Shown here piece after piece: positions 53,290 through 64,000 of a stretch of 64,000 nt of DNA. The notes beneath the pieces are model-generated. The model was not told the DNA's origin, searched no databases, and worked only from the letters and a program-made list of their open reading frames with translations. This stretch comes from Cladobotryum mycophilum (taxonomy: Eukaryota > Ascomycota > Sordariomycetes > Hypocreales > Hypocreaceae), in NCBI GenBank assembly GCA_036429605.1, contig CM071590.1:1-64000 (forward strand), read 5' to 3'. The translations under genes were made by a program, and so were the position numbers. Within the stretch, counting starts at the first letter, position 1; the number at the start of each line of letters is the position of its first letter.

Positions 53290-53830
53290 GCTGTACTATT
53301 TAGTTTAAACCTTAACTGTTATAAAATAAGCTTAATATTATAAACTACTAGCTAACTCTAAACCTTGGTATACCTCTTAAACTATTATACTAAAAGCTTT
53401 AATTATAGTATTAAGGTTAAAGTTTAAGTAGTTTATTAAATTAAACCTAAACCTATTTATATTTTCTCTATAATATATTTATTGTAACAATTAATAATGA
53501 CCTAAGAGATAAGGTTTTTAAAAAACTAAATTTTCTATAAGTATTTAAAGTTTTAAAATTACTTATAAATAAATAAATTTCTTTTTTCTAATTATATCTA
53601 ATACTGTAATTACTTATTTATATATATAGTTATATATATATAATAATACTATAGACAAATATATAATTAATAACAATAACTATTTTCTAAGCTATCTTAG
53701 TAGCTAAAGTAGGTAACCAAAGCCCTTAACTAACTTAAATTGAGTTACTAACTATACTTAGAAAAGATAATAAAATAATTTAAAAAAGAATTTAAATTTA
53801 AGCTTTATAATAATTAAATTAAAACTTAAA
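53290..53830 (+). repeat. RIPed repeat, copy 2 of the 21.7-kb family
   Basis: Collinear with 21830-22330: AAGCTTAATATTATAAAC, ACTAAAAGCTTTAATTATAG and AACCAAAGCCCTTAACTAAC. More AT-converted than the first copy. Confidence 0.6.
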
Positions 53831-53939
53831 TAGTAAATTATTAAAATAAAAAGAAACTAAAAATTAATTAATTAGTTAAGTTATATAATAAATATAGTTA
53901 TAAAAAATAAGGGTAAAAGAAATCGGGTATATATGTTTT

Positions 53940-54650
53940 TAATTTCGTAATTAAATAGTGAATATGGTATTTAATACTTGTGTTTTAGTGTATTTATTAT
54001 TAAATTATTTAATAAAGTATAATAATAGTAATAAAACTAATTTTACCTTAAGGATATATTAGTTATAAAATAAAGTTAATACTATAAGCTATTAGTTAAC
54101 TCAAGACCTTAGTATACCTTTTAAACCTTTTATTATATTAAAAGTCTTAATTATGTTATTAAGGCTATAGTTTAAACTGTTTATTAAAATAAACCTAAGC
54201 TTATTTATACTTTTTATATAATATACTTACTATAATAATTAATATTAAATTAAAAAATAAAGTTTTTAAAAAGCTATGTTTTTTATAAATATTAAAGGCC
54301 TTAAAATTATTTATAAATAAATAAATTCTTTTTCTTATACTTAATATTATAATTACCTGTAATAGTAAATTATAAATACAATTATATACATATAATAATA
54401 CTATAAATAAATATATAATTAATAACTATAATACTTTAGTAGTTAAAATAAATAATTAAAGCCCTTAACGGACTTAAGTTAAGTTATTAATTATATTTAG
54501 AAAAACTGATAAAATAATTGAAAAAAGAAATCTAAATCTAAGCTTTAAAATAGTTAAACTAAAGGCTAAATAATAAATTACTAAAATAAAAAGAATTAAA
54601 CATTAGTTAATTAATTAGATTGTATAATAAATATAATTAGAAAAAGATAA
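53940..54650 (+). repeat. RIPed repeat, copy 3, in tandem with copy 2
   Basis: Starts GTAATTAAATAGTGAATATGG like 21690 and runs through AAAGCCCTTAACGGAC. Same orientation as copy 2 and about 110 bp away, so a tandem LTR or duplicated insert. Confidence 0.6.
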
Positions 54651-54756
54651 AAGTGAAAGAAATTAGGTATATAATTATAATATTTAAAAGGAATTTAATC
54701 GTATGAGTAAGGGAAAATAAACGTAACAAGGTCATAGATAACTAAAAGCAATAATA

Positions 54757-55165
54757 TTGTTAAAAGGAATAGGCCTCTCAGGCATATGTATTCCTTATAG
54801 CAACAAGTAACAAGCTTAGTAATAGCTTAGATAAGCTATTCTAGCTTAATCTAAAAGGCTCAGTCAGTCCGTCTAGAAGCTTAGGGAAGAATGCGTATCT
54901 TATCGAGCTAATTCCTAATAAGATTAGGCTTGTGGGATTAGTTAACTACTCAGACTAAAAAGAAAAAATAAGTTAAGATAAGATGTTATATTCGATCTAA
55001 CTAACTAACTAGAAGATAGGAATCTATTTACTATATATAGGTAAAATAGGTAGGGCATAGAAAGTAATAGAATAGGCTAGAATAGCTTATAGAATAATAA
55101 AAACAATAAAGTTATTATTTTTTATTGTTAAGACTTAATTAATAGGGTATTAACTAATTCCTATT
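54757..55165 (+). repeat. LTR copy, third member of the inverted-pair family
   Basis: Starts TGTTAAAAGGAATAGGCCTC and ends near TAATAGGGTATTAACTAATT. It is collinear with 19983-20455 and less mutated in places (TCAGTCAGTCCGTCTAGAAG). Confidence 0.65.
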
Positions 55166-55518
55166 CATAAACATATATAATTATGTAGCAAATGCTTTAA
55201 TTGTATAATTAAATAATAAATGCCTTATTAACATATATAAGAAATATAAGACCTAGATCTCTAATATAATTAAACAAGCTACAAAAACTTATCCCTTAAG
55301 AGAGATAATATAATTTATAATTAAAAGATTAACCTTTTATAAAAGTAAAGTATTTTATAAAGTTTATTATTAAATAAAAAACTCTTGTTAATAAAAAGCA
55401 TTTTTAAATACTAAAATAGTTTATAATATAATATACTTGTAAAGATTAAGTATTAAAAGATATATTATTAAAATTATATTAAATTTATATAATGAACAGT
55501 TAAGGTTTAAAATAAATA
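55166..55518. other. AT-rich RIPed spacer
   Basis: No recognisable element. Confidence 0.35.
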
Positions 55519-55630
55519 ATATAATCCATAAGCAAGTAGTATACACAAGCGAGTGGTACACCCTTAATAGCCATATCTACCTCTATTACTATATATTAAA
55601 TTCTTTTATAATCTATTATAATATATAATG
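55519..55630 (+). mobile_element. Fot1/pogo end fragment (copy E)
   Basis: Family TIR with its internal duplication (ATAATCCATAAGCAAGTAGT, then ACACAAGCGAGTGGTACACC) plus the adjoining CCATATCTACCTCTATTAC seen in copy C. It is cut off by the LTR at 55636. Confidence 0.55.
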
Positions 55631-55635
55631 ACCCG

Positions 55636-57872
55636 ACCCCACGTCTAGGTTATATACTGAAAAGAGACCCACTTTTAGAAACACTTATGCTTATTATAGC
55701 CTAGCATAACTATAGTAGAACCTTAGATAAGCTAACTAATCATATCACTAATCCAGCTTACCTCTAAAAGATTAACTTATTAGGTAAACACAAAATCATT
55801 AAGTAAGCAAGAAATCACTAGATAAGCATAAAACCATTAAATAATCGCAATAACTATTAAATTATTAGTTTATTTTTATCAAAATAAAACCTTATATTTA
55901 TTTAGACTATAATAAACCTAACTATTATATATATTAGTTTATATTCTTTTTTTATATATTTAATTAATTATTAATTTAATATTATTTATTATTAATACCT
56001 AATACCTAAACTATAATATATTAAATCTATTACTTAATCTTATTTTAATCTATTATTAATATTAACTATAATCTAGGTTATTCTAATTAAAAAATACCTA
56101 AAATATTATACATTAATAATTCTTATTTAATAAATTATTATAACTTTAAATAATATTAAGTATTATAATTAATAAAAAAAATAACCGCCTTAAATACTTA
56201 CCCTAGTATAACTAATTATACTATTTAATAAAATTAAAAAAAAATATTTTTAATTATAAATTAATAACTTTAAAAAAAAATAAAAAATAAAAAAAAACAT
56301 TAAAAAAATTCTTAAACTAAAAAACCTAAGATTATTTTCTAAAAAACCTAAAACAATATCTCTTTAGGCTTTTATTATAAACTTAAAAACTTACTATAAC
56401 TATTACTTTTAATACCTTAAAAAAAACTATATAAAAATAATTTATATATATACCTATATAAAAAAACTTATTAAAGAATAATTTAAACCTATTATAAAAA
56501 ACCACTATAATAACCTAAAAAATAAAAAAAATAAACAAATAAAATAAATCTTTAAAAACTTTAATAAATTTATTAAAAAACTTAAAAAAAACATTTAGAA
56601 TTATTAATAAAAAAAAGTAAAATAATTACTTTAAAACCTCTATTAAAAAAGATTAGCCTTAGATTATACTATTATATTTAAATAAACCACTTTAAAACTT
56701 AATTAAAATAATAAACTATTAATAAACTAATTTTATTAAAGATTAAAAAAAAACATTAAAAACAAACTCTTTAAAAAAACTTACTAAACTCTCTTATAGA
56801 GTATATTAGAATAACTATTAGAATTAATAACCAATAATACACCTACTATAAATAAAAACAAAAAAACAAAACCTACTAAAAACCCAAAAATAACTATATC
56901 GCTAAAAACAATAATAATAAGCCAGGTTAAATAAACCTTAACGTAACCTAAAAAGAAAAGAAAATAAAATATTATAATTATAATAGAATAAAATACTTTT
57001 TTAAGGACTATAAATCCCCTAGAAAAAACAAAAGAAAAAGTATATAAAAACTAACCCTTAAGCTAGAAGAAAAAAAAATTAATACTATTATTAAATAATA
57101 ATTAACTATAGACCAGGCCTTAATAAAATAAATAATATATTTTAAAGATAAATATTTAACTTATTAAAGTTTAAAAAATAATATAAATTAATATCTAAAA
57201 CCCTTTTAATAAGTTAATATACTTAAACAAAAACATAATAAAAAAAACTAATAAAATTTACTAAAAGAAACTCAATAATACTACTTAATACGTATAAACT
57301 AATTATTAATATAAATATAATATCTTATAAAAATAATTATTAATTAAAAAACCTTAAAATATTAAAATAATCTATAATATAATAAATCTTTATAAACCAA
57401 TTATTAAAATATATACTATTAAATTATATTAAACTTATATATAAGAAATATTGAAAAGCTAAACTTATAAACTAATATTAACGAATATTTAAACCAATAG
57501 TAATTATATAAAAATATTTTATTATAAAGATTATCTAGGAACTGTTTAAATAAGGCTTTAACTTTTAAACTTATAAAAAAAACCGAAAAGATTAATAAAA
57601 GTAATATAAACTATAAAATACACTAAACGCTAAAAACAGTATAGTAATTTATAAAATCTATAATCTATAAGTAAAAAATAAAATAACTTATTTATAAAAA
57701 AATTATAAAATAACTATTAAATAAAATATTTTAATTTTATAAATAGAAACTATTATAAATAGTTTTATTTAATAGTAAAACTATAAATTAAAAAATATTA
57801 TCTTATTATATTAATAAATAATAAAGTAATAGGTAACTATATATCCCTTAAAGCTATAAATTATTTATAATT
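55636..57872 (+). mobile_element. RIPed gypsy-type retrotransposon fragment (LTR plus gag-like region)
   Basis: The LTR at 55636-56110 begins TGACCCGACCCCACGTCTAG and contains AAACCATTAAATAATCGC repeats. The A-rich internal part has translation fragments like a gag capsid (a run of Lys/Asn/Phe with many stops around 56540-56700) and charged residues near 56930-57060. Assignment to Ty3/gypsy is by layout, not by an intact domain. Confidence 0.45.
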
Positions 57873-59743
57873 AACGTATTCCATAAGCAAGTGTACCACA
57901 TAAGCGAGTGTGCTACTCTCTACCACTATATCTACCTCTATCATAATATATTAAATTCCTTAACGATCTTAAATAGTATTACCTTTATATAAAAGTAAAG
58001 TTATTATAGCTTTTAAAACTTTTAAAAAAGACCTAGATTTAAGTCTTAGAGTTATAGAAAAGATCTATAACGTTAATCGTATGACTTTAAGTTAGCGTTA
58101 CGCTAAATAGCCTTTACAATGCGATATAAAAGCTAATTCAATGAATTTTATAAAATTAAAAGAAAAGGTTATACTTAAGTATATAATTAATCTATCTATA
58201 TAATTATTTTCTTTTAGATTATATAGTATTAAAAAAATAACTAATTATTTATTATATATATACGATATACTATTAGTTAATAAAAATTAGGTATTAAACT
58301 TTATTAAACATTAACTAAAGTTTTATATATATTAGGCTTATAAATATAATTATTAAAAAACTAAATATAAAAACCTAATATTTATTAGCGCTTAGTTTAA
58401 GCTTATATAGAATATTAAGGCTAAATATAAGGTTTTTAACAATAATTTTTATAACTTTAATAAGACTGGTTTTATAATAGGTATTATTTTTTTAGGTATA
58501 GTAATTATAACTTTAAAAGGCTATATAAAGGCTAAATTATTTTAGTCTAGTAATTAGAAATAAGTAACTATAATCTAAGGCATTAATAGAATAGATTAGG
58601 TAATATTACTATTTATTATTCTTATTATATAATATTATCTTAAGAATTAGTATTAAAAGTATAATCTTTTAGTAAATTAGTGTATTATAATAATAAAAAA
58701 TAACTAGATTATTAATAAGATTAGTTTAAATTAGATTAAATATTTTAATTATTATATAGCTTTTTGTATAAAAGGGATTTATTAAATACTTATCTTTAAT
58801 AGTTATAAGAGCTATTATTTAATAGTATTTAAGCTTTATTATAAAAAGTATAAGATTATTATAGTTTATATATCTTTTTATTTTTTATATTTTTTTTAAT
58901 TATTAGATATTAATTACTTTAGGCTATTAAAATAAGTATATAATTAATAAATTAAGAAATTAATATATATATATATTATATATATTAATAAGTTTAAGTT
59001 TTTTTATGTCTTTTATATAATATATTTTATTATAATTAATAAGAAGAATATTAAAAGAGGTATTAAAGGAATTAGTTTATTATTATTTAATTTATAGAGT
59101 GTTCTTTTAATACTTAATATAGAGTTACGAATATTAATATCTCCGGAAACACTACCTTAACCTATATAACCTTAGGTCTCTAAAACGCTAAAGAATATAT
59201 ATAAGACTACCTTATAGTTAAAGTATATAAAGAATTATATTTTTATTTATTAAAATAACTTTTTAACTATAATATTAATTATAATTAATTAATTTATAAA
59301 AGGTATAATAATAATTATATATTAAATAGTATTTTTATATAAAGAGGTTTTTAAACTTTATATAGTAAATAAGGTATTAAATAAGTATTATAAAGTAAAA
59401 AAACTTATATATAACTTAAAGGTATACTTATTATTTAAGAAAGAATCGATTAATTGGATTAAAAGGATATAAATAAGTAAATTGAGTAGGAGGGGCGGTA
59501 AAGAGGGTCTGCTCGTATAAAGGCTTCGCGCTATAGCAAGTATAACAAGACTAGCTATAATATATAAACCTATAAAAAAGTATAATTAAATAAAAGATAT
59601 AATTATTTTTTTTTAATACTATTATAATAACTAAATATTTAATATAAATTAAAAAGTATTAAGGGCTGATTTTGTTTTTTTCTATATGAGGTGGTGAGGG
59701 GTGGCACACTCGCTTGTGTGGCACACTCGCTTATAGAATATAT
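57873..59743 (+). mobile_element. RIPed full-length Fot1/pogo transposon (copy C)
   Basis: TIRs: ACGTATTCCATAAGCAAGTG at 57874 and its inverse CACACTCGCTTATAGAATAT ending at about 59743; length 1.87 kb. On the plus strand the decayed transposase still shows RVIEKIYNVNRMTL (helix-turn-helix, about 58045), LYSIKKITNYLLYI, NIKAKY then FYNFNKTGFIIGII (DDE motif region, about 58430) and VTIIQGIN (about 58570), as in Fot1-type DDE proteins. Many stops are RIP-type. Confidence 0.8.
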
Positions 59744-61463
59744 TATTAAAACTTTTATTATATTTTAATATATTATAGTTAATTCTATGAATTAGATAAA
59801 ATAAGATTAATAAAAATTCTATTATAGTTAAGGGTTATTTATGAAAAGAAGTTAATAATTATTTAGATTATAGTTTCTTTTTATTTTAGAAGATAAGAGA
59901 AAAAAAGAATATTAGTTATAGTTTTTTTTAGAGTCTATTAACTTTTCTTAGTAGTGTCGGTTTAAGGCTAGGTTAAGGCTATATTATAAATACTATTTTA
60001 GTTTTTTTTATTTTAGTATAGGTTTTAAAATATTTTAATTTATAAAAATAGTTTTTTTTTATATTAATTTATATTTAATTTGTTTTTAAGTAATTATAAA
60101 ACTATATAAGGTATACTTTTGTGTAAAGGTAATACTATACTAAGATTTTTTTTATTAATATTAAATATATATATATATATATATTTTTATATCTACTATA
60201 ATTCTATATTTATTATATAATAGTTTTATTTAATAATATATCCTATTTAATAATACTTATAATATTATTAAAAATAAATGTTTCTAAAGTATATTTAGTA
60301 TTAAATATTTATAATTAAAAAATAATATTTCTTTTATAGATTCTGTTTATATTTATTATTTTATTTATACCTAGGATAAAGGTTATGGTTATAGTATTTT
60401 TATTTTTTAGTTTATATATTTTAATTTTAATAAAGAAAATCCTATTCTTTATTTACATTTCTTTTTTAATACTATTATTTATTTTATCTTTTAGTATTAT
60501 CTAAGAATATTCTTAATAATAATTTATTATATTTTCTTTATTTAGATATTTTTTTTAAATATTACTGTAAATTACTCTAGATTAATTATATATTATTTTA
60601 TAAATTAATTAAACTTAAGAATAATTATTATATTATTATTAAGGAATTATCTTATAATTATTATATTATTTTAGTCTATAATTTTATTTATTATTAATTT
60701 AACTTTTAATATTTTTATTATTTTTGCTTTTAAAATAATATCATCTTTAGTAACTAGGATTTCTTTTTTTAGCCTTAATAAAACTAGTTTTATAGTATTA
60801 ATAATAAAGATTTAATATAGTTTTACTATAATTATTTATACTTAAGACTTTTAAAAGGTTTTTATTATTTCTTTTAAGGTTTTTTTATTATATAAGATAA
60901 TTCTTTTTTATTTATAGTTATAGTAGTTTTAATGGTTTTGTTTAGTATTTATACTGTTTTTTTATTAATAAGGCTATACATAAATACTTATACTTTATAT
61001 CTAATATTTTCTAAAATAAGATTAGTAATCTTTATGTATATATCCTTTTATTATTATTTATTTTATTTTAAAGTATTATTAATTTATTATTAATATATTT
61101 CTATGAGTTAAATGTGTTCTTTCCTGATTTTAGATAATAGATATTTTATTTAAATCCTTTTTTTCTTTTATTAATAACTATTAGCAGTAAATCGTTGCTT
61201 TTTATGATATTATGGCTTTATTATGTTATTACTGGAAAGGCAAGTTGAATCTAAGGGTTCTCAATATTATATTCTTTTTTATTTTAATGTTGAGTTGGGT
61301 TAAATAACAATGTGTTAGTCCTCCTTCCTTATATAATAATTTTATTTTATATAGTTTAATAAGTATATAATTTATTTATTATTTATATTCTTTAAGTATA
61401 TTTAAAGAAATTAAAGTATTATTAAAATAAATTACTATAAGAATATTAAAGTATTTTTTAAGT
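59744..61463. other. RIPed AT-rich block, unassigned
   Basis: T-rich sequence with no surviving frame; probably retroelement internal sequence in minus orientation. A (TA)n tract lies at about 60166-60184. Confidence 0.4.
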
Positions 61464-63336
61464 AACGTATTCTATAAGCGAGTGTGCCACACAAGCGAGT
61501 GTGCCACCCCTCACCACCTTGTGTAGAAAAAAATAAAATTAGCCCTTAATACTTCTTAATCTATATTAAATATCTAATTATTATAATAGTATTAAAAGAA
61601 AATAATTATATCTTTTACTTAGTTATACTTTTTTATAGGTTTATATATTATAGCTAGTCTTATTATACTTATTATAGCGTGAAGCCTTTATACGAGCAGA
61701 TCCTTTTTACTGCTTTTCTTATTTAATTTACTTATTTATATCCCTTTGATCTAATTAATCGATTTCTTCTTGAATAGTAAGTGTACTTTTAAATTGTATA
61801 TAAGTCTTTTTTATTTTATGGCGCTTATTTAATGTTTTATTTATTATATAAAGTTTAAAAACCTTTTTGTATAAAAATACTATTTAATATATAATTACTA
61901 TTATACCCTTTATAAATTAATTAATTATAGTTAATATTATAATTAAAGAATTATTTTAATAAGCAAAGATATAATTCTTTATATGCTTTAACTATAAGGT
62001 AGTCTTATATATATTCTTTAGTGTTTTAGAGATCTAAGGCTATATAGGTTAAGATAGTGTTTCCGAAGGTATTAATGTTTATAACTTTATATTAAGTATT
62101 AAAAAAATACTTTATAGATTAAATAATAATAAACTAGCTCTTTTAAAACCTTTTTTAATATTCTTTTTATTAATTATAATAAAGAATATTATATAAAAGG
62201 TATAGAAAAACTTAAGTTTATTAATATATATAATATATATATATATTAACTTTTTAATTTATTAACTATATATTTACTTTAATAACCTAAAGTAATTAAT
62301 ATCTAATAATTAAAAGAGATATAAAAAATAAAAAGGTATATAGACTATAATAATCTTATATTCTTTATAATAAAGTTTAAATGCTATTAAATAATAACTT
62401 TTATAGCCATTAAGAATAAGTATTTAATAGATTCTTTTTATATAAGAAACTATATAATAATCAAAATGCTTAATCTAATCTAAGCTAATCTTATTAATAG
62501 TCTAGCTATTTTTTATTATTATAATATACTAATCTACTAAAAGATTATACTCTTAATACTAATTTTTAAAATAATATTATATAATAAAAATAATAAATAA
62601 TAATATTACCTAATCTATTCTATTAATGCTTTAGATTATAATTACCTATTCCTAATTACTAGGCTAAAATAATTTAGCCTTTATATAGTCTTTTAAAGTT
62701 ATAATTACTATACTTAAAAAAATAATACCTATTATAAAACTAGTTTTATTAAAGTTATAAAAATTATCGTTAAAGACTTTATATTTAGCTTTAATATTTT
62801 ATATAAGCTTAAACTAAGCGCTAATAAGTATTAGGTCTTTGTATTTAGCTTTTTAATAATTATATTTATAAGCCTAGTATATATAAAGCTTTAATTAGCG
62901 TTTAATAAAGTTTAATGCCTAGTTTTTACTAACTAATAGTATATTATATATATATAATAGACAATTAGTTATTTCTTTAATACTATATAATCTAAGAAAA
63001 AATAATTATATAGATAAATCAATTATATGCTTAAGTATAGCCTTTTTTCTAATTCTATAAGATTTATTAAATTAGCTTTTATATTATATTATAAAGACTA
63101 TCTAGCGTAACGCTAACTTAAAGTTATGCGATTAATGTTATAGATTTTTTCTATAGCTCTAAGACTTAAATCTAGGTCTTTTTTAAGAGTTTTAAGAACT
63201 ATAATAACTTTACTTTTATATAAAGGTAATACTATTTAAGATCGTTAAGGAATTTAACATATTATAATAGAGATAGATATGGTGGTAGAGGGTGGCATAC
63301 TTGCTTATGTAGCACACTCGCTTATGGAATACGTTA
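61464..63336 (-). mobile_element. RIPed full-length Fot1/pogo transposon (copy D)
   Basis: TIRs: ACGTATTCTATAAGCGAGTG at 61464 and its inverse CACTCGCTTATGGAATACGT ending at 63336; 1.87 kb. It is collinear with copy C in inverse orientation, including the AGCGTTACGCTA word (about 63103) next to the helix-turn-helix region. Less RIPed at the left, where CTTTATACGAGCAGATCC survives. Confidence 0.8.
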
Positions 63337-64000
63337 TATTAGTAATTATTTTTTAAAATATAATAAGAGTATTTGTTAATTTAATAATTATAATAAAATA
63401 TTTAAAAGTTTTAAATTTAATATAAAAGATTATTATTTACTTATTTATTTTTGTTATATAAATAACATTATAAATTCTTTTAAATTAAATATAATAAATT
63501 ATTCTTGATTTTAAAAATAGTTTTATAGTTTTATAACTAAAAACAATAATATATAATTTTTAAATATAATTTTATTAAATTATGAATAATTTATAATTAA
63601 TTATGGTTTTTTATTTCTTTTAAAATAAACATTATAAAATACTTTATTTTTAATATTAATAATTTAATAAGACTTTTAATACATCTTTTATTAATTAATT
63701 ATTAAAATAATATAAGTCTTTTTTATTTAAATTATAAGTTCCATAAAATATAAAATTAATTTTATTTTTTAATATAAATTTATAATTTTATTAATTGTAT
63801 TTAGATAGTTTTATGTTAAAAGCCTTTTTAAATAACGTTTTATAATATTTATATATATTAAGAATATATTTAAATTATTTATTAAATGTTTTCTTTTTAC
63901 AAACAATAATTATATTTTAAATAATTTATTAAACTTTTTAAACATCTTTTATTATAAACAAAAGCTTTTTATAATAGTTTTTATTTATAAAATTAAAACA
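63337..64000. other. AT-rich RIPed block to window end
   Basis: Nearly pure A/T. Nothing identifiable. Confidence 0.4.

Overview
The window is the left end of a chromosome of a filamentous ascomycete (Pezizomycotina). It opens with C-rich telomere repeats (mostly CCCTAAA, some CCCTAA). The genes have short fungal introns of 51-60 bp. Several families (telomere-linked RecQ helicase, UstYa/DUF3328, Fot1/pogo and Tad-like elements) are typical of this group. About two thirds of the window is extremely AT-rich and full of C-to-T/G-to-A decayed transposons, as expected from repeat-induced point mutation (RIP). I cannot name the species.

Layout. 1-9.5 kb: telomere, subtelomeric repeats, and two minus-strand copies of a telomere-linked RecQ-type helicase gene. 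The proximal copy is nearly complete but frame-broken; the distal copy is shrunk by three internal deletions. 9.5-15.9 kb: a weakly RIPed LTR relic, a G-rich minisatellite, and an intact non-LTR retrotransposon with C2H2 fingers, RT and a restriction-like endonuclease, resembling telomere-associated CRE/Cnl1/MoTeR-type elements. 16.4-30.3 kb: islands of normal base composition between RIPed blocks. They encode a flavin-dependent halogenase, a secreted precursor made of about 22 nine- to fourteen-residue repeats with Lys-Arg (kexin) sites, an Fe(II)/2-oxoglutarate oxygenase, and a UstYa-like (DUF3328) oxidase. 30.6-48 kb: nested transposons. An intact Tad-like LINE (two ORFs, poly-A tail, 16-bp target duplication) sits inside a RIPed 1.87-kb Fot1/pogo transposon, and a TIR element carries a second TIR element. 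48.2-53 kb: an MFS transporter gene, a RIP-killed pseudogene and a frame-broken conserved fungal gene. 53-64 kb: RIPed LTR relics and two more full-length Fot1/pogo elements.

The main discovery candidate is a telomere-near fungal RiPP (dikaritin/cyclic-peptide type) gene cluster. The repeat protein would enter the secretory pathway and be cut by kexin at Lys-Arg. The released peptides could be oxidatively modified by the UstYa-like protein and the 2OG oxygenase, possibly halogenated by the flavin enzyme, and exported by the MFS carrier. The core repeats do not match the ustiloxin, phomopsin, asperipin or victorin cores as I know them, and they lack Tyr/Trp, so the product would be new. A CGG-containing motif (TTTCGGCAT / ATGCCGAAA) lies near the halogenase, oxygenase and UstYa-like genes and could be a shared regulator site. 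Cluster membership is inferred from family co-occurrence and location.

No tRNA, rRNA, CRISPR or viral gene was recognised.
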